From NCBI GenBank assembly GCA_900553035.1, contig USCC01000031.1, forward strand, positions 1-21,121: DNA of 21,121 bases. Direction: 5' to 3'. Each line of letters begins with the position of its first letter. Within the stretch, counting starts at the first letter, position 1. Positions 1 through 6,355 of this stretch are shown piece by piece. Below the pieces are notes generated by a model, which was not told where the DNA came from, did no database searches, and was given only the letters and a program-made list of their open reading frames with translations. A program made the position numbers and the translations under genes. The DNA comes from an uncultured Rhodospirillaceae bacterium (lineage in GTDB: Bacteria; Pseudomonadota; Alphaproteobacteria; CAAGCB01; CAG-977).

Positions 1-1
1 A

Positions 2-1147
2 GTTGTACATGGCGGGGCACCAACGGCTGTTATGAACGCTTCCTTATATGGTGTAATTAGGGAAGCGGAAAAATATCCGAATATTGACCATATTTATGCG
101 GCAATTGGTGGAAGTGGAGGAATTTTAAAAGAACATTTTCTGGATCTTAAGACGATTGAGAAAGATAAAATAGAAAGTCTTCCATATACTCCGGCGTCTG
201 CAATCGGAACAAGCAGAGATGCACTGGAAAAAGAAGATTATGAACAAATAGCAGATGTGATCCAAAAAAATAAAATTCGCTATGTTTTTATGAATGGTGG
301 AAATGGAAGCATGGATACTTGTGGAAAAATTTACCATGCATGCAAAGAAAAAAAATATGACGTGATTGTAGTTGGAATTCCAAAAACAATAGATAATGAT
401 CTTGCGATTACGGATCATTCACCCGGTTTTGGAAGTGCTGCAAGATATATTGCAGGAACAGTGAATGAAATTTGTCAGGACATACGGGCACTTCCAATTC
501 ATGTCTGTGTGATAGAGGCAATGGGACGTAATGCTGGATGGATTGCAGCAGCGAGTGCACTTGCTGCTGGCAAAGATGAAAATGGACCAGATTTGATTTA
601 TGTGCCGGAACGAGCATTTGATGAAGATGCTTTTCTGGAAGATGTACAAAGAATCCATGAAAAAAAGGGTGGCGTAGTTGTAGTAGCAAGTGAAGGATTG
701 AAAACAAAAGACGGTACGCCAATCGTAGAGCCTATTTTTACAATGGGCAGGGCAACATATTATGGAGATGTAAGTGCGCATCTTGCTAATGTGGTAATTC
801 AGAAGCTTGGAATCAAGGCCAGAAGTGAAAAGCCAGGTATATGTGGAAGAGCTTCGGCAATGTTTCAGAGCAGTGTTGATAGAGAGGAAGCTATATTAGC
901 AGGAAAAGAAGCCGTATGTGCAGCCATGGAAGAAAAAACAGGTATTATGATCGGATTCCAACGAACAAATGATATAATCTATCAGGTAAAACCAATTGAG
1001 ATTCCAATCGAAAATGTAATGATGTATGAAAATTGTCTCCCAGATAAGTATATCAATCCATCAGAAAATGGAGTTACACAGGAATTTATTCAGTGGTGCA
1101 GACCGCTTATTGGTGAAAAACTTCCACAATATGTGTCATTCAGATAA
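2..1147 (+). CDS. 6-phosphofructokinase, 5'-truncated by window edge
   Basis: Phosphorylates fructose 6-phosphate to fructose 1,6-bisphosphate in cytosolic glycolysis. The frame is open from base 2 and begins inside the first nucleotide-binding loop (VVHGGAPTAVMNASL), so only a few N-terminal residues are missing; the ATG at 32 is internal. Family signatures visible: GGNGSMDT (296-319), PKTIDND followed by TDHSPGFGSAARY, and EAMGRNAGW. The overall sequence is of the PPi-PFK-like group (PKTIDND with Lys where E. coli PfkA has Gly124). The other donor-specifying position, Gly104 of E. coli PfkA, is Gly here and not the Asp normal for PPi enzymes, so the phosphoryl donor (ATP or PPi) cannot be assigned. 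Coding is AT-rich and unlike everything after about 2100; it belongs to the Firmicutes-like part. A strong terminator follows 26 bp after the stop. Confidence 0.9.
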   Translation, partial: VVHGGAPTAVMNASLYGVIREAEKYPNIDHIYAAIGGSGGILKEHFLDLKTIEKDKIESLPYTPASAIGTSRDALEKEDYEQIADVIQKNKIRYVFMNGGNGSMDTCGKIYHACKEKKYDVIVVGIPKTIDNDLAITDHSPGFGSAARYIAGTVNEICQDIRALPIHVCVIEAMGRNAGWIAAASALAAGKDENGPDLIYVPERAFDEDAFLEDVQRIHEKKGGVVVVASEGLKTKDGTPIVEPIFTMGRATYYGDVSAHLANVVIQKLGIKARSEKPGICGRASAMFQSSVDREEAILAGKEAVCAAMEEKTGIMIGFQRTNDIIYQVKPIEIPIENVMMYENCLPDKYINPSENGVTQEFIQWCRPLIGEKLPQYVSFR

Positions 1148-1173
1148 AATACAAATAAAACGTATTTTAAAGG

Positions 1174-1228
1174 AAACCTTCCGTGTGAAAAAATATTAGG
1201 AATATATTTTTCACATGGAAGGTTTTTT
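1174..1228 (+). terminator. Rho-independent terminator of the phosphofructokinase gene
   Basis: A long inverted repeat, AAACCTTCC-TGTGAAAAA on the left and TTTTTCACA-GGAAGGTTT on the right with one mismatch, ends in a run of six T. The loop is AT-rich. It lies directly after the phosphofructokinase stop codon. Confidence 0.85.
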
Positions 1229-1500
1229 ACATGTAAAATCAGATTTTTTAGGTAAACACACACAATTATTGGTGAAATTCAATAAAATGCAAATGAAAAG
1301 ATTGTAACATATGTCAAAAATATATTTTTCACTGGACAAATATAAAAAGTAGTGATAAATATAAATTAACCATTAAGTTAAAACTTTTAATAAAGTGCTG
1401 AAAGTAATCAGATATGCCCTAACATATCGGTCAGTGCAAATACAGCATACAGATTTTCTGAACGGATCTGCCGGACAGAAAGATTAAAAGGAGAAAAAAG
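1229..1500 (+). promoter_or_regulatory. AT-rich upstream region of the GH3 gene
   Basis: No coding frame is evident in these 270 bp. A possible promoter is TGGACA (1333-1338) with a TAAATA box 17 bp downstream (1356-1361); this is a weak match. Two dyads lie nearer the gene: GATATG-CCCTAA-CATATC (1411-1428) and TTCTG...CAGAA flanking the stretch around 1455-1480; either could be an operator. The ribosome binding site AAGGAGA sits just upstream of the ATG at 1501, at a normal spacing. The region has the same low-GC composition as the phosphofructokinase gene. Confidence 0.4.
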
Positions 1501-2415
1501 ATGGAAGAAAAGATGTTATACAAAGATGCAAGTCAGCCGGTGGAAGCACGTGTGGAAGATTTACTTTCCAGAATGACATTAGAAGAAAAGGCAGCACAGT
1601 TGTGCGGAGATCTGGCAGCATCCTTTATTGTAGATGGTAAATTAAGTCATGAGGCATTAGTGGAAAAATTCAAAGATGGACACGGAAGAATTACCCAATA
1701 TTCCCTTGTCGGTCTTGTAAGCCCAAAACAGATTGCAGAGATCACCAATCAGCTTCAGGATTTTTTTGTAAATGAAACAAGACTTGGAATTCCGGTAGCA
1801 TTACAGTCAGAAAATCTGTGTGGATATCCGGGAGCAGGGGGAACACTTTTCCCAGCACAGATCAATGTGGGGGCTACATGGGAACCAGAGCTGGCAGAAG
1901 AAATGAGTTCCATCATTGGTCAGGAATCAAGAGCAGTTGGCATCACATCTGCAATGAGTCCGGTAATTGATGTTTCCAGAGATCCGAGATGGGGACGTAC
2001 ATATGAGACTTATGGGGAGGATCAGTATCTGATCACGGTAGCCCCCGCCCTTCATGATATCGGAAAGATCGGTATCGACGAGAAAATCCTGAACAAGTTA
2101 ACGGAACTGTCAAAGTCGGACTTCCGGCGGCGGTTCAGGCTTTCCGAAAAGGACAGGGCCTATGCCGCGGCCAGGGGGGAAGAGGTTCTTCGCATCCACG
2201 CCGCAGAGTTTATTGCCCGACGTCTTGCTCCGGCCGTGATTGAAAACGACGGCCGCCAGACACCCATGCGGAACCATCCTGTTTTTACGGCTCAGCACGC
2301 CACCGCGACATGCTGTCGCCGCTGTTTACGCAAATGGCATGGCATTCCGCCCGGAGTTGAACTGACGGCTGAACAGCGGGCGTACATGGAATGGATCCGG
2401 CGCCAGATGATGTAA
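1501..2415 (+). CDS. Chimeric ORF: GH3 beta-glucosidase N-terminus joined in frame to HD-GYP and DUF4186 fragments
   Basis: One 304-codon frame starts at an ATG with a good AAGGAGA site. Residues 1-180 are the N-terminal part of a glycoside hydrolase family 3 beta-glucosidase/xylosidase: VEDLLSRMTLEEKAAQL, LGIPVALQSENLCGY, TLFPAQINVGATW, MSPVIDVSRDPRWGRTYETYGEDQYL. The match stops right after YGEDQYLIT, near 2037. A whole GH3 enzyme has several hundred more residues, including the catalytic Asp in its SDW-type motif, so no active enzyme can come from this frame. What follows is about 20 residues resembling an HD-GYP phosphodiesterase and then a DUF4186 protein. Base composition changes from AT-rich to GC-rich across 2040-2110. 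An assembly chimera is the simplest reading; a genuine gene fusion is unlikely because three unrelated, incomplete families are joined. Confidence 0.75.
   Translation: MEEKMLYKDASQPVEARVEDLLSRMTLEEKAAQLCGDLAASFIVDGKLSHEALVEKFKDGHGRITQYSLVGLVSPKQIAEITNQLQDFFVNETRLGIPVALQSENLCGYPGAGGTLFPAQINVGATWEPELAEEMSSIIGQESRAVGITSAMSPVIDVSRDPRWGRTYETYGEDQYLITVAPALHDIGKIGIDEKILNKLTELSKSDFRRRFRLSEKDRAYAAARGEEVLRIHAAEFIARRLAPAVIENDGRQTPMRNHPVFTAQHATATCCRRCLRKWHGIPPGVELTAEQRAYMEWIRRQMM
2041..2097 (+). other. HD-GYP domain fragment at the junction
   Basis: The translated stretch PALHDIGKIGIDEKILNK matches the HD motif and following helix of HD-GYP cyclic-di-GMP phosphodiesterases (usual form LHDIGKIGIP-ILNKPGKLT). 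Only this one motif is present; nothing upstream or downstream continues the domain. It is therefore a short patch, about 50-60 bp, between the GH3 and DUF4186 sequences. Its origin (clostridial or proteobacterial) cannot be told from its length. Confidence 0.55.
2098..2415 (+). CDS. DUF4186 family protein, 5' end lost at the junction
   Basis: From about LTELSKSDFRRRF to the stop, the frame matches small DUF4186 proteins of roughly 110-120 residues and unknown function. Conserved blocks seen are FIARRLAPA, NDGRQTPMRNHPVF, AQHATATCC and CLRKWHGIPPG, including a Cys/His-rich patch (H-AQHATATCCRRC-KWH) that could bind a metal; that last point is inference. The C-terminus is intact and ends at a TAA before a terminator. 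There is no start codon with a ribosome binding site where the protein should begin; the frame simply continues from the HD-GYP fragment. The native start was probably replaced at the join. Coding is GC-rich and fits the rest of the window, so this is the first gene of the proteobacterial part. Confidence 0.7.
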   Translation, partial: LTELSKSDFRRRFRLSEKDRAYAAARGEEVLRIHAAEFIARRLAPAVIENDGRQTPMRNHPVFTAQHATATCCRRCLRKWHGIPPGVELTAEQRAYMEWIRRQMM

Positions 2416-2454
2416 AACCGCCCGCCGTCTTCATCCGTTTCCCGATACACAAAA

Positions 2455-2492
2455 ACAAAAAGCGCCCCGGTTGACCGTCCGGGCGCTTTTCG
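2455..2492. terminator. Bidirectional terminator between DUF4186 and the AsmA-like gene
   Basis: The inverted repeat AAAAGCGCCC...GGGCGCTTTT with a CGG/CCG extension and a short loop has an A tract on the left and a T tract on the right. It can end the + strand DUF4186 transcript and the - strand transcript that ends at 2502. Confidence 0.8.
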
Positions 2493-2501
2493 GCATGAAT
2501 G

Positions 2502-3479
2502 TTATTTTGAGAACAGATTCCGGATGGAATTCCCGACAGCTTCTCCGGCATCCTTGACGGTTCCGGCGGCTTTTCCCGTAATGTCCAGAGCCGTTCCGAC
2601 GGTTCCTTCGGCCACGTCTTTGGCCACGCCGATGGTTCCCGCCGTGATGTCCAGAGCCGTGCCGATCGTCCCTTTGGCAATGTCCGTTGTTGTTTCAAAG
2701 GCTGCGGCCGCTGCTCCCAGTGCTGTATTTGCCGCACTTTTCGTCAGCTTCAGGGCATTTTCCGAAATGTAAAGCACGCCTTTCAATGCCGTTTTGGACA
2801 GAGCTTCAACGGAATTCATCGAAATCAGGTTCAGGATATAGGCCGCCGCTTCGGCATACGTCATCCCGCCGTTATCGCCGATATTCGTCAGCGTCAGATC
2901 CGGCAGACGCACGGTTGTTGACAGCTTCTGATCCGTCAGAGAGGCAATTGAAGCCGCCAGGCCGACCTCGGCGTTGCGAACCGAAAGGCGGCGTATGACG
3001 ACTTTTTTTCCGGGTTCGCCTTTGCCGGCCGGTTCGGAAGCTTTCGGGGCGGTTTTGGGGGAAGCTTTTGGGGACGTTTTCTGGAAATAGGAGGAGATGT
3101 TTTCACTCAGGACGGCCAGGTTGCTTTTTTTGCCGACCAGCTCATAGATCACATTCACGTCCGAAATATCGATACTGTTGATGATGATCGTGTCCGTGAA
3201 CAGACTGTCCCGGTCAACGTCCACGGCAATCCGGCCCAGGGTCAGGACATACGGCTCGCTGAAACCTTTCGGACTGCCGATATCGAGGTTTTCAAGGACG
3301 ACGGATGTGTTTACCAGGGACGTCGAAACATTTTCCAGACGGACATCCGTTCGGGTGACTTCGGGGCCGTATTTATTGACGGTATCCTTCAGGATGGAGT
3401 CGAAATAATAAAGCCCCGCTCCCAGAAGGACAATCACGGCGACCAGAAACCAGGCCGCGATTTTCAAGACTTTTTTCAA
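2502..3479 (-). CDS. AsmA-like membrane-anchored protein with 11-residue C-terminal repeats
   Basis: About 325 residues. An N-terminal membrane segment (KIAAWFLVAVIVLLGAGLYYF) is followed by DSILKDTVNKYGPEVTRTDVRLENV and alternating beta-like segments (VVLENLDIGSPKGFSEPYVLTLGRIAVDVDRDSL) as in AsmA/DUF748-type periplasmic proteins that act in envelope lipid or outer-membrane homeostasis. It is far shorter than classical AsmA. A Lys/Pro/Ser-rich linker (SPKASPKTAPKAS) sits mid-protein, and the C-terminus has four 11-residue repeats of the type GTIGTALDI. Start choice: TTG at 3479, preceded at normal distance by AAAGGA and giving MKKVLKIAAWF; a TTG at 3500 in the same frame would add seven residues but has no comparable site. 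The gene lies just downstream of the DUF4396 gene on the same strand (27 bp gap) and probably shares its transcript. The specific role is unknown. Confidence 0.75.
   Translation of the reverse strand: MKKVLKIAAWFLVAVIVLLGAGLYYFDSILKDTVNKYGPEVTRTDVRLENVSTSLVNTSVVLENLDIGSPKGFSEPYVLTLGRIAVDVDRDSLFTDTIIINSIDISDVNVIYELVGKKSNLAVLSENISSYFQKTSPKASPKTAPKASEPAGKGEPGKKVVIRRLSVRNAEVGLAASIASLTDQKLSTTVRLPDLTLTNIGDNGGMTYAEAAAYILNLISMNSVEALSKTALKGVLYISENALKLTKSAANTALGAAAAAFETTTDIAKGTIGTALDITAGTIGVAKDVAEGTVGTALDITGKAAGTVKDAGEAVGNSIRNLFSK
2547..2678 (-). repeat. Four tandem 33-bp units encoding 11-residue repeats
   Basis: The translation reads AKGTIGTALDI, TAGTIGVAKDV, AEGTVGTALDI, TGKAAGTVKDA in succession. 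An 11-residue period with alternating small, hydrophobic and charged residues is typical of amphipathic helices in LEA-like and apolipoprotein-like proteins. It forms the C-terminal part of the AsmA-like protein. Confidence 0.7.
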
Positions 3480-3506
3480 TGGATCATTCCTTTCTTTCAA
3501 TCATAC

Positions 3507-4211
3507 CTACATGGCTTTTTTGATGCCGTACTTTACCAGAAAACCGTTGACGGGATAAGACACCGCAAAACCGCAAAACATGGCCAACTGCATCATGAAC
3601 CAGAATTCCCATCCTGTTTTTGAGGGCGCCGCTCCGCCGCCGAAGCCGAAGATAACGACGGCCATGAAGCCATACATGCCGATCTGCCACGCGGTCAGGG
3701 ACATAAAATCGATTTTCAGGGCTTTGACTGCCGTTTGAAACACAGACAGGCTTTCCATCGGACGAATGGCCGCATACTGGAATCCCGCGCCAAAGATCAG
3801 GGCGAGAACATAGTCCAGAATCCACTGACCCGCCAGATAACTGCCGAAAGCCGAAACCGGAACGAAATAAGTAAACCATTCGCCGGCAATATCCGCCAGA
3901 GTACATCCCGCACCGCAGTGCAGGGTTGACAGGAGAACCCTTTGCCACAAAGGTCTGGCCGGAGTCATGCTCATGCCTTCCATGGAAGACATCTGAACAT
4001 TCATCTGCGGATTCCCCGCCGGGATCCGGCCGATTTTGAAATAGGCGTAAAGAGCCGCCCAGTTTCCCCATAAGCCGCTCAGCACCCATACGGGACACAT
4101 GATTTTCATTTTCTGCGGATGCCCGGAAGAGATGTCCGACTTGATGAGAAGGGCGGCAATGAAACCGGAAATAACAAAAAAAGCGGCGGCATTTTCAAAA
4201 ATGGGGTGCAT
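3507..4211 (-). CDS. DUF4396 family integral membrane protein
   Basis: 234 residues with several hydrophobic segments (near residues 8-24, 40-58, 115-160, 178-222), so an inner-membrane protein. The segment LHCGAGCTLADIAGEW with its two Cys is the hallmark of DUF4396 (domain of unknown function), and the later FGAGFQYAAIRPM and KALKIDFMSLTAWQIGMYG fit the same family. A Met-rich cytoplasmic or periplasmic loop (PQMNVQMSSMEGMSMTPA) precedes the Cys motif; together with the CGAGC pair and His it could bind copper or another soft metal, but that is inference only. It starts at ATG 4211, with AGGAAGG-type sequence about 7 nt upstream. It is the first gene of a two-gene minus-strand unit with the AsmA-like gene and diverges from the photolyase gene. 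Confidence 0.8.
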   Translation of the reverse strand: MHPIFENAAAFFVISGFIAALLIKSDISSGHPQKMKIMCPVWVLSGLWGNWAALYAYFKIGRIPAGNPQMNVQMSSMEGMSMTPARPLWQRVLLSTLHCGAGCTLADIAGEWFTYFVPVSAFGSYLAGQWILDYVLALIFGAGFQYAAIRPMESLSVFQTAVKALKIDFMSLTAWQIGMYGFMAVVIFGFGGGAAPSKTGWEFWFMMQLAMFCGFAVSYPVNGFLVKYGIKKAM

Positions 4212-4337
4212 GGATGAATCCTTCCTGTTGCTTTACAGCCATGATACGTGATTTTCGCTTTTCCGCGTATTATCAAATCGTTTTATAGCATCATTGAGAG
4301 ATGGAAAAACCGGTCGGAAAAGAGTCATTTTTTTGTA

Positions 4338-5522
4338 ATGTATACTCTTGTTTTATTCCGGAATGATCTGCGAACGGACGACAATCCGGCGTTGGCGGCG
4401 GCGGCGCGGGAGGGGTTGGACATCATTCCCCTTTATGTTTTTGAAAAGGGCTTTGCGATCCGACGGGCGGCAGACTGGGGACGCCTTGAGGCTGTCCGCC
4501 GCTTCCGGCCTCTGTGCCTTCGAAGCGGGGATCCGGCGGAGGAAATCTTTGAAATCGCGAAGCGGTATCCGCTGGCTGGAGTCTATATGAACCGGCGTTA
4601 CGTTCCCGCGGAACAGGAAGAAGATGCGCGTCTGAAAAAGGTGTTGAAAAGGCACGGCCTGAAGATTTTTGATTTTGAAGGGAATCTGCTGTTCGCGCCT
4701 TCGGCACTTCTGACCCGAACCGGCGGACATTACCGCCGCTTCACGCCTTTTTACCGGCGGACATCTGAATTCCCGATTGACCGACCTTTGCCGGCGACGG
4801 CGGCCGTGTCCTTTTTCATTCCGCCTGGTTCTTTTACACCGCCGTCCGTTCCGGACTGGGCGAAAAAGTTCGCCGGCATCTGGACGCTGGATGAAAACGA
4901 GGCACTGAAACGACTCCGCCGGTTTGACTTTTCGGCATATGAACGAACGAGAGACTTTCCGGCACTTGAAACGTCGCGCCTGTCGCCGTATCTGTCTTTC
5001 GGTCTGGTTTCGATTCGGCGCCTTTGGGCCACGGCGGAGGATGCCTCTTTCCGGCGCCAGCTGATCTGGCGGGAATTCAACGCCCATCTGCTCGCTTCTT
5101 TCAAGGATCTGCGCCGGAATCAGATTAAAAGCACCTGGTATTTCCATGAGGCGGAAGACGACGAACTCCTTGAACGCTGGAAACGCGGAGAAACAGGAGA
5201 GGCGATCGTTGATGCCGGCATGAGGGAGCTTTGGGAAACGGGATACATGCATAACCGGGTGCGCATGGTTGCGGCGTCCTGGCTGATTCACAATATGCGC
5301 CAACCCTGGCGGCGGGGTGAGGAATGGTTCATGCGGACGCTTCTGGACGCGGACGAAGCCAATAATCCGGCGAACTGGCAATGGGCGGCCGGGTGCGGCG
5401 CGAACGGTTCTCCGGTGCGACCCTTCAGTCCGACCCGCCAGGAAAAACGCTTTGATCCGGCGGCCGAATATATCGGGCGGTGGAAAAATACCGTCCTGCG
5501 CTTTCCGCGCCGTGACGGATGA
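4338..5522 (+). CDS. phrB: Deoxyribodipyrimidine photo-lyase (class I), short form
   Basis: Light-driven repair of cyclobutane pyrimidine dimers using FAD and an antenna chromophore. Seen: N-terminal photolyase alpha/beta domain (TLVLFRNDLRTDDNPAL, LYVFEKGF) and FAD-binding domain with TSRLSPYLSFGLVSIRRLW, WREFNAHLLASF, WKRGETGEAIVDAGMRELWETGYMHNRVRMVAASWLI, LLDADEANNPANWQWAAGCG and PVRPFSPTRQEKRFDPAAEYIGRW. The protein is 394 residues against about 470 for E. coli PhrB: the linker after the first domain is compact, and the C-terminus stops just after the YIGRW motif, lacking the last ~30-40 residues that usually contain the YPxPIVDH block. The start at 4338 gives MYTLVLFRNDL; a longer frame from 4248 adds residues with no family match. 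No strong ribosome binding site is seen. It converges with the dipeptidase gene, 10 bp between stops. Confidence 0.9.
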   Translation: MYTLVLFRNDLRTDDNPALAAAAREGLDIIPLYVFEKGFAIRRAADWGRLEAVRRFRPLCLRSGDPAEEIFEIAKRYPLAGVYMNRRYVPAEQEEDARLKKVLKRHGLKIFDFEGNLLFAPSALLTRTGGHYRRFTPFYRRTSEFPIDRPLPATAAVSFFIPPGSFTPPSVPDWAKKFAGIWTLDENEALKRLRRFDFSAYERTRDFPALETSRLSPYLSFGLVSIRRLWATAEDASFRRQLIWREFNAHLLASFKDLRRNQIKSTWYFHEAEDDELLERWKRGETGEAIVDAGMRELWETGYMHNRVRMVAASWLIHNMRQPWRRGEEWFMRTLLDADEANNPANWQWAAGCGANGSPVRPFSPTRQEKRFDPAAEYIGRWKNTVLRFPRRDG

Positions 5523-5532
5523 AACGCCTTTC

Positions 5533-6192
5533 TTACGCGGGATCGGGCAGAGGCGTAAAAATAAACTCTCCGGTTTCGGAATCCACGGCGAAATCGATAA
5601 GCGGATACTTCGCGCCGTCGGGCAGATTGAAATGCCACCATTCGTCGGAAAATGCTTCAAATCCGGCGTCTTCCATCAGCTGACGGAGCAGAGCCCGGTT
5701 CGCTGTTTTTTCATCTTCATACGGCGGATGATAAGAGTACGCCGCCTTCCGGAGCTCTTCCTGATAAGGGGCAAAGTTCCCGGCTGTCAGCTGCTGGGCG
5801 AACTCGGCTGTATAGGCGTCAACGCGGGTCGGATAGGGCAGTTCCTTCCCCTCCCTGTCCGTCAGACAGACATCAACGGCGGTTCCGTGGCAATGCTGGG
5901 AACGGAAGGGTGTTTCGGCGAACAGCCCCCTGACCGGGACGCGATCCATCAGCAGCTGATGCGCCAGCGGCGGCCGGTAGGCATCGAAAATTTTCAGCTT
6001 CAAATCTCTTTTGACCAGTTCCGGCCTTAATTTTTCCAGATTTTCCACGACATGCCGATGGGCAAAACAGCGGTTGCCCAGACCAATTTCATGGTAGGCG
6101 TTTCTCCGGGGCATATTTTCGGTCGTGGCATACATCAGATGAACGATAAAAAGGTCATCGGATCGGATCTCAACAAAATCGGCAGAAAGCAT
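5533..6192 (-). CDS. ddpX: D-alanyl-D-alanine dipeptidase (VanX/DdpX type, M15D)
   Basis: Zinc dipeptidase that hydrolyses D-Ala-D-Ala, the terminal dipeptide of peptidoglycan precursors; used for recycling D-Ala in non-resistant bacteria and for vancomycin resistance in VanX operons. The 219 residues carry the family active site: DAYRP (Arg73), SQHCHGTAVDV (zinc ligands His100 and Asp107) and DEWWHFN (Glu184 catalytic base, His187 zinc ligand), at nearly the same positions as in VanX. No obvious signal peptide, so cytoplasmic as for DdpX. There is no vanH/vanA-like partner nearby, which argues for a recycling role. ATG at 6192 is preceded by AAAGGA at a good distance. It stands alone, convergent with the photolyase gene and divergent from the autotransporter gene. 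Confidence 0.9.
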   Translation of the reverse strand: MLSADFVEIRSDDLFIVHLMYATTENMPRRNAYHEIGLGNRCFAHRHVVENLEKLRPELVKRDLKLKIFDAYRPPLAHQLLMDRVPVRGLFAETPFRSQHCHGTAVDVCLTDREGKELPYPTRVDAYTAEFAQQLTAGNFAPYQEELRKAAYSYHPPYEDEKTANRALLRQLMEDAGFEAFSDEWWHFNLPDGAKYPLIDFAVDSETGEFIFTPLPDPA

Positions 6193-6355
6193 GGCGGTTG
6201 TCCTTTGTGGAAAAGATATCCCGAATTCTTGCAGTCCTGTTTCCTCAAGTCAAGGGAAGAGCATGAAAAGCGGCCTTTTTTAGGGATTGTTAACCTTATG
6301 CTTTTAGACTAGCCGTAAAAAGTTTTGTTTTCTCCGACAGTAAAGAAGCACTCCC

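Noticed and set aside
3484..4098. 204-codon minus-strand frame overlapping the DUF4396 gene
   Set aside because: It is a frame-shifted reading of the same DNA; the DUF4396 frame has the membrane segments and conserved motif.
4353..5660. 435-codon minus-strand frame under the photolyase gene
   Set aside because: Antisense to a gene with strong family motifs; low-complexity Arg/Pro-rich product without a ribosome binding site.
5533..6192. Vancomycin-resistance locus
   Set aside because: Only the dipeptidase is present; no vanH, ligase or two-component genes are beside it, so D-Ala-D-Ala recycling is more likely.
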